Of a stretch of DNA of 64,000 nucleotides, positions 49,501 to 58,500 are shown in pieces. Source of the stretch: Petrosia ficiformis (Eukaryota > Porifera > Demospongiae > Haplosclerida > Petrosiidae). How positions within the stretch are numbered: the first letter of the stretch is position 1; every line of letters starts with the position of its first letter. A program made the position numbers and the translations under genes. The notes under the pieces are model-generated. The model made no database searches and was not told the DNA's origin. It worked only from the letters and a program-made list of their open reading frames with translations. The stretch is taken from NCBI GenBank assembly GCA_947044365.1, contig OX345643.1, positions 4,482,001 through 4,546,000 of the forward strand. Reading direction: 5' to 3'.

Positions 49501-52500
49501 CAGCTCTTTATCCCATAATAACCGGTCCAGAGTTGTCTAGCATTAAGCCATCTCTCATGACAAGACTTGTGGGTGTCCATGTTGCATATCAATATTATCA
49601 GAAGGAGATCATGTGGTTAGGACAATTAATATCTCTCATACCTGGTATCTTAGTAAAGCTACATGGCATGCATATGGAAGGTAAGTTTAACAAAAATACA
49701 GTATTTTAATCTACTTATATCATTAAACTACAGGATATAATGACAAGTTCATGGATATTCATCTCCATGCTGTCCAGTTTGCTTTGGAAGATCTTGAACT
49801 GCCATTAGACAAAGATAACAGAGAACATTTTCCACAGAGATTACTTCGACTTCAGTTGTGTCAAAATACTATTAACTCCATTATTGAGATCAGTTTCGGA
49901 ATACCACTAGTTAATGAAATAAGGTGAAATGACAGTGAATAGCATTCCTTCTTTTTCTTTTCAAGATCATGTTTTGTGTATTTACTATTAGTACTCTTCA
50001 CTTGTTATATTTCTTACAGGGGTTATTGGCACTATATAAGGTTAATACAGTTATTTGTTGAACACGTTGCACTCAAGTATCCAGATTTGATAGTGATTGC
50101 TAAACGATTTGAGATGGTAAGTGCTATAAATAGCTATGATTCTCCAAGCTTCAGGTTTCACAGATTAGGGAACCATTCTACTTTGTATCTACATACATGT
50201 GTATGTATAGTTGCATGTGATATGTGTTTACTGCAATAGGTATTCCAATAAGCATACCAATACTCTTTCAATCCACTAGCAATTTCCTAACAAGAGATGT
50301 AATTTCACAAGGGTCGATACTATCAAGCATCTTCAGAATCATTTGAAGAACATGGAAGGATATTATGAAAAACAAAAAAAGTTGAAGTAAAAAAAAAAAT
50401 TATAATTAATGAATATGTTTAACCTTAATTCATAATCAAAGGTCTAAAATTTCTGACATTCAAAAATGTACTAAATCATTTTTTACGGAAGTTGTTTCTA
50501 CTCTCTGCTTTGACAAACAAAATCCACCTGAATCAGACTTGATTATTGAGCTAATTGCTATTGTATTTGATGAACAAATGCAATACACAAAAGACTTCAG
50601 TTATTCAGAAAAGGAAAAAGCAGACAAAGTTCCAGTAATAAGATCATTTTTGTTACAGCTACTTCTGGAATACAAGTGAGGGAATTAAAAAATAAATTGT
50701 GTTCCTGAATAATAATTATACTTGTTTATTACATGTGTTGTAATTGTAATATTAATTAATAATCATTAGCTAGCTACTAATCCTAATTATAATTGTAATT
50801 GCAAATTTGCTACAGACTAATTGTAATTTTAATGGTAATTGCAAAGTTATCATCCATTTTAATTAGTATCCATTGCTCTCAAAATTAGCTAGGAATTTCT
50901 TGGAGTTCCAACTACATCAGATCCGATAGAAAGGGTTTTTAGCTATGAAGGTAATACCTTGAAACCAGAAAGAGAAATCTCTTGCCTAAAACCTTTGAAG
51001 ACCTTTTGTTTTTTTAAAAAACATTAACTCAAATGAATTTTAGTGAAACAATCAAATATCTAATTTAGTTGGTAGATTTTATACCTAATTCTCATCATTA
51101 GATGGCCTAATTCTAATTGTAATCATTACATCATAACTCAGTAACTAATTGTAATTCTAATCATTTATCAGAAAGCCAATTACAACAAGCCTGTTACGTA
51201 CATAACGATTACAATGAAGTTTGTTAAATATATCTATATAAATAGAGAAGAGTTTCAAATCCTATTTCTGCATGTTTTTCCCCTCCATTCAGTACATGCA
51301 GATGATAAAGTAATGAATGTATCAGCTGACACCATTTAGCATTGGGTGATGGGTTTGAGTCCTGTATGGGAGAGAATTCAACATTATTTTTCCAAGTCTA
51401 TCTTTGTTTCTGCCTATTAAGGTGTTATCACTACTCACTTCCAGCATTAATGTATATTTGGTTGGGATTATGGATTGAAACTTTACCCTATAATTTAATT
51501 ATAATTTGTATCTCAAAACCTGTTAATATCTTATTTGATCTTTTATTCATAGCACTGAGAGAGTGTTAGAATACTTGAATGTGTACCTCACCAAGTCACG
51601 AAAGTTTATTCAGGATAATCGAATTGTATGTCTTCTCTGTATGCAATGTTTAGAGGTAATGAAACAAAATACATTGATAAAGCTGTCTATCAGTATCATA
51701 CACACAATAATGCTTTACAATTGATCAGTGTAAAGCACAATACTCCTAGAGGCTTCTGGTAGTTTCTGGAGTCCCAGAAGGCTTGTAGGTAGTGATGTCG
51801 TAAAACTCACCAGTCATGATGCAGCTAATATTAGATATTAAACTTTGGGTGGCCAGTTTAAAAACTCAAATGATGTTCTTTTGTAGTCTCAGCAATCTCG
51901 GTCATAATAATTATGATCAATAATGCATTGAATTTTCATCAAAGCGTAACTATAACACATAATTAATAACAATAATAATTATTATTAAAATAATTGTAGT
52001 AGTTATTATAAATAATTATACACATTACTTTCCAGGATGCCATCTTTAAGCAGAGTTGTCGTAGTGTTTGTCAGGATAATGCCAAAAATGCAAAGAAGCT
52101 TTTAGCTGAAGGAGAGACTGTTGTGAAACAGAACAGTGATACCAGCCTTGAGAGTAATATTACAATTGAACATCTTGAGGCTATAGCCAAACTTCGTTTT
52201 GTTTGTTCTGTTGTTGGGGATCTACTTTACAAATATAATGAGAAAGGAGTAGACAATCTTACACCAAATGAGACTGAACTACTCCAATTAATGAAGATAT
52301 GCTGCAATGATGACAAGTTAAACAGTATGGAAGCTGGTCCTGCTGTATTTATTTTGAAACAGGTTGCTAGACAGCATGGCATGTCATTCCTGGTTTCATT
52401 GTCCAAAAGTAAAGAGTTGGAATGGGTTATCCCTACTCCTTTAAGAAAACAAGATGAGGTGATAAATACAGTTAGGAAGTGTAAAATTTACATTTCTTGC

Positions 52501-55500
52501 CCTTATTTTCAGATAATTGTTAATCCTTGTGACCCATTTCTTATTTATGAAATTTACGGAGGTCTCAGAGGTGATATTACTGATGTTGTTTACAGTCAGA
52601 AATTGAATGAGTTAGAAAAGAAAGTAAAAGTGAGCAATTTTTGTTACTAATATTATTTTGAGGAATGCATTTATATAACTACACGGCTGTTGAACATTAA
52701 TTACCTCCTATATTTCTATAGGGTTTCACTCCTAGAGATGCTGTACCATTACTTTTATCAATATATCAAGTGGTAACAATGAGTCATGTGTATTCTGATG
52801 AAGACACAAGAAGAGTTACTGTAAGCTGACTTTAAAAAGATGTTAACATTTTAATTTTGTTACTACTTTTTTATAGGATGAAGCTAAGTCCATCATTGAC
52901 AAGTTCACTAAGAAATGTCCAATATTTGACAGAGAGGTCAGTTGTAAAGCGTTAGGCTTACAAACCTGTGTACTGAATGATAATATAATAATTATATAGC
53001 TGAAATGGAGTGCTCAGACCCTCATTCAGTGTACACATTGTGAGAAACTGGAACAGATGCAGCCTAAAGTAGGACAAAGCCCTCAAGACAGGATGACTAC
53101 TGAAGTTGTTGTTCATGCTGCAATTACATTCCAAGCAAAACGAACACTAGATGTAATGCAGCCTTTCATTAAACTACTATATAGTCCAGGAGAACTAAAG
53201 GTCCATACTAAAATGAGTGTATAGAATTTACCTTTGCACTCTTTCATCTCTCTCTCACTCTTTCTCTCTCTCTTGTATTCATGCCCACACAGAAATCATA
53301 TCTCCCAACATTTCCTGGTGAAGAATTACCTGAGTCTGTAAGAACAGCTTTAGGAAGTGCTTTTAACAGTAAGTGTAATACATGTATTAGAATCACTGTA
53401 GTTATTAGGTTTTTTTTTTCATTTCAATAAGAATGCCCTAGAGGACATCATTACTTTATATCTGAGGTAAGTTTTATTTATGAAAACCTTTAAAAATAAA
53501 TCAGTAGAGAAAGATATATCAGCTCTACTCATCACATTGTATGAAATAGATACATATAACTATAATTCTTCTATGAGAATAACGCGTTGAGCTTTATTAA
53601 TGATATATAGCAACTTCAATTCATTTGCAAAAAAAGATCACTATAGCAATTTAATAACTGCATACTATATCTACAGTGTGGAGAGATAGAAAGGCATAAA
53701 TGTCCTGTATGTGGTACAATAGTTGACAAGAAAAATGATTCAACACTCCAGGATGAAAAATTATATAAAGTGTAAGTCATGAATTGCAATAAAAACAGAG
53801 TTTAGTTTGGATTTATATTGTCCTTACACATAACTTTGTTTCAACAACTATAGAAATGACTCACAAGTCGGCTATATTTTGGAAAAACCTGATCAACGTG
53901 AAACTCACCCTTCTTCAGAAAGAAATTTGTCTCCTGCAGCATGTTCAATTCTAAGAGCTCTGGTTAATGCTTGTCTAGTGTGGACAGCTTGTACTAATGA
54001 GGTATATATATATATAGTATAATGTGTGAACATAAATTCACATTCACCTAGATATAAAATTAATTATTATCTGAACATCTGTGTATTATTATTTAGTATA
54101 ATTATTTACTTTTAGAATGTCACAGATGATCTCTTGAGTCTTGTTGGATCTAATGTTCAAGCCATAGAGCTACCCACCTTCTTCTGGCAACACTTACAAC
54201 ATGACATGGGCTTATTGAGTCTTGCAGTTAATAAAAGCAAGGATGATGCTTATCTCATTTTACACTTAGTTTTGAAAAACATTAGTAAAGTGAACTTTCC
54301 AGAATGTAAGTACTCTAATTTGTAACACACTTCCATAAGAATATGCATTTGCCTTTATCTATAGCAAGTGATATGAAAACACTTTCCAATCTGAAGTCTG
54401 AAGAAGCTAGGGCTAAATGGGAAAACTCTTTTGATGAAGCTTATATACAACCTATACTGAAGGTAGGAATACATAATTATATGCACAAGTCAGTGAATAG
54501 AATAAATGGCTGTGTAATTAAGTTTACATACTGTTCCTCAGAAATTAGACTACCATGTTCAAGAAGCCACCCAACAACTGTTGAAAGACAAAACAGAAGG
54601 TTAGCTTTTGTGACTCAGTTTTAACATGTCAATTGATTTTTATTTTTCGATAGAACAAGACTTTCTTTACTATACTGTGTATGAAAAGGTAGCAATCAGT
54701 CCAAATACAATTCTTCCTCATCTCTGGAGTTATCGCCCGAGGATAACTCTTGACCATTTGTACCAAATATTACAGACTGAAAAGAAAGACTTTCCCATTC
54801 TACATGAACTGCTAAAGGAAGTGAGTAAACTGAACTTTATAATCATGGCTACTAGCGTATGTGAAGAAGCTTGGGACTAGTTACATAAATTAACTAGAAA
54901 ATAAAATGTTTGGTGACCTTCAAAAAAAAATGTGTGCTGATGTCAGCATAAGTATGTCTGCGTTGTAGACTAATATCTTTATTTTAAAAAAATGTCAAAA
55001 CCTGTAACCTTGAGAGTTACTTCATATAGTTGCATAAATACATGCTGATATGTGCATGTTTGTGTTTTGGAGTGTAAAAAAACTGTCTGCTGTCTAATTG
55101 CTTCTGCTACCACAAATATCTGAGCTAATTAAATGTATTTTTGGTTTTCATTTCTTCATTACACAGGAGCCAGTCCTTCGAGCTACTCAGTATCTTCCTG
55201 GGATTGTGAAACTTCAACACCAGTTATATGAATTGTATCACAGAAAATTGGACTTTCCTGAAGCAAACCAAATGAAAATAACAACATTTGCAGAGAAACT
55301 TGAAACAGGTACATATAATAATTTTTCACATGCACAAATACCACAAAATCACTCTTTGAATCAGGCACTGGTCTTCACTAATAATAACAATGTATTTCAG
55401 ATTCAAAAAGGACTGAGTTTCACAGCAACCTGCAATGTGTTAAGTCAGCATGGGAATTGGTGAAAGATAAACTCAAAGAATATACATTTTTTGTGGACAA

Positions 55501-58500
55501 TGGTACAATTGATTTTTTTACAACATTAATCAATCAATTCTATGCACATTACATTAGCTGAATATTTGTCAGTGTACAGTTAGAACTGAAATATTTATTC
55601 TCTCCAGCTCAAGTGTATGTGCCCAATGAGTATCTCAGTGTATCATGGGATGAGAAGTCACTTCTTTCTTATCTTATACCAACTCTGACTGGTCCTGGGG
55701 TTTGTACAGTTGCTCTTCTTCATCTACTGGTAACAGCTCATAATGGGTTTGTGGAAAAGTGTCAAAATGAATTAAAAAAGAAACAAAAGAAGAAGTGGGT
55801 TACTAATATTATATATGTATGCTCCTGAGTATTGTGATTAGTTTCATAGTCTCGTACACCTAATAAACCATTAATAGTAAAACTTCGATCTAGTTTCAAA
55901 ATTAATATTCATGAAGGTGGATAGCATAGAGTTTGTATATAATTATAACTATAATAATTGTTTTCTTAAGATATAGTTTTCTTTTGTGGAATAAGGATAG
56001 TGTTGTTTTAGTTAGCCATAATTTGTAATGTATTGTTGATCATTACCCTCTCCATATGTATAATCAAGCACCAATGTTTTTTATGGCCCGTAGGGCCATC
56101 CCTATGATTGCTTTCCCACGGGTTCGAACTATATATATTTTTTTATTATGGCCCGCAGGGCCATCTCTATGATTGCTTTCCCACGGGTTCGATGTATGTT
56201 TATATATATATTTTTTTTTTCTTGTGTCCACTTACGCGAGTATGCGTTGTATACGTAGTTAAGGAAGTTACATCATTCCCGGGGGCTCGGTCAATTAATG
56301 GGCGTGGCGCGTAAAAGAACGCGCGATCAAGCTCTACAGACCAGCAGAAAGAAAGCTGTGTAGTTTACGTAGAAACTGGAACTAATAGCTAGCTATTCTA
56401 CCTGAAATATATTCTACAAGTTCTACAAGGTTCTTTAAAAGGTAAACAGAGTAGATAATCAAAATAATAACTATACTAGGCTGTTGTGTTTCGGGCATGA
56501 TAAAGTCAGCCATGATTACTGAATGCTGGACACCATAAAGCAATCAAAGGGATACTTTTTTCTCTATATACACTTGTTCTCTATATACCTTGTTTTTTAT
56601 TTTTCTTGTGTCCACTTCGCGAGTATGCGTTGTATACGTAGTTAAGGAAGTTGCGTCATTCTCGGGGGGCTCGGTCAATTAATGGGCGTGGCGCGTAATA
56701 GAACGCGCGCTCGAATTCAGCAGAAAGAAAGCATAAAGACCCAAGTAGCTTACGTAGAAACTGGAACTAATAGCTAGCTATTCTGCCTGAAATATATTCC
56801 TAAAGTTGTACAAGGTCCTTTGAAAGGTAAGGAGAGTAGATAATCAAAATAATAACTATAATAGGGTGTTGTGTTTCAGTCATGATAAAGTCAGCCATGA
56901 TTACTGAATGCTGGACACCATAAAGCAATCATAGGGATACTTTTTCTCTATATACACTTGTTTTTTGCTGTTCTTTATAGAAACATATGGGGTGAATATA
57001 AAGTTCGAGTCAGTCATATTCAGTACTGCCATCTTCCTGATTATGAACATCAGATCATTTCAATTGTTTTGTCTCATTGCCATTATTCTTTATGCCATGG
57101 TGAAGGACAAACTGTGACTTATGACCTCCCAGCTTTGGAAAAGCACTTTGTAGATCGATTTGTACATGGAAAGCCATTTATCAAGTTTGAGATTCAGCGG
57201 TTTGCTTATCGAAAAGATGCTTACTCTATAACTACAATCAGGAAAAGAGTGAGACCACAGGTGTGTGAAAATCTTGGGATATCTATGTTCATGAATTTTA
57301 AAATAATTCTTTCACATGCCCTAGGTTAAACTTGGTGCCAGAGAACAGACAGAGATTATCAATGAACTACATACAAATCAGAGCTTAAGAGAGTGTTTAG
57401 ATATTGTAGAGATTGTGATGGGATTCCTGTCATCAGGTCAAACTAATCCAAACACAACTCTGAGAAAATTTGTGAGCAAATCATTAAAAATGGAAAAACA
57501 GTTCACTAGCAAAAAGGTAGTAAATCTTTACTGATCAGACACTTTATATCATTACAATAATGATGTTATTTTACAGGCTCTGGATTACTGTAAGCTTGAA
57601 CATATATTGTCTCTTTGGGAAACTCTGTCTGTAGAAATGGCAAAGAGACTCACATATGAGCAGCAGGTATATATAGTGAAACCAAATGATAGACTATGTG
57701 TATAATTATTTACTTAATTTCAGGAACCTTTTATTGGTCTAAGTGAGGAGTATTTACATCCACTTCTCAAGACTGAAAAGAGTGATCAGTTTCTAGAACT
57801 GAGGAAGATCTTACATGGTGTTGATATTGATTCTCTTCTCAATATACTCTATGAGTTCATTGAAACGTTTGTTAGACATATGCAGCATGAAGAGCTGAAC
57901 AGTGACTGGAAGTGAGTAATGTTTTATACATTTGAAAGACCTTGAGTGCACCTGCTCACTTGTGTGTCTGGTGACTTTACAGTCACATTTCTTGGCATTG
58001 AGCTAGATTTCTTAACAACCAATCAGAATATTCCAGATTAGTGAAATCACAATTCTAAAGAAATGTGCACAATATTATTATAGTTTTGATACCAAAACTA
58101 GAAAGTACATGTGCTTATTAAAAACAGCTGAGAGTGTATTATTATATGGCAATACAGCTCTCATCTACAGTGATCCCAAGAAATTCAATTAGACATCCTT
58201 TTCACATTAAACAGGTGTTTGGGAATAAGACTAGCCCAATGAAAAAACTGATATACTGCACAATACTGTGTATATTATATATGAGAGACGTTAATTAGGA
58301 AGAAACCCTCCTAACAGTGTTACATTAGCAATGAAGTCCACAGAAAAAAACTTCGATTCCCCACAACTGATAGGACTACTGTCTTATATACACACTTGTG
58401 TGTATATATGTTGTGGTTTAGTCATTCCCATCAACTAGTCCCAGTTTAATGGGCACTCTTTTTTTTTTAAGGAGGCAGCGTGGCTTAGTGGTTAGATCTT

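Noticed and set aside
51330..51420. Possible third tRNA-derived element (GGGTTTGAGTCC)
   Set aside because: Only a B box-like motif is present; no A box at the right distance and no inverted ends found.
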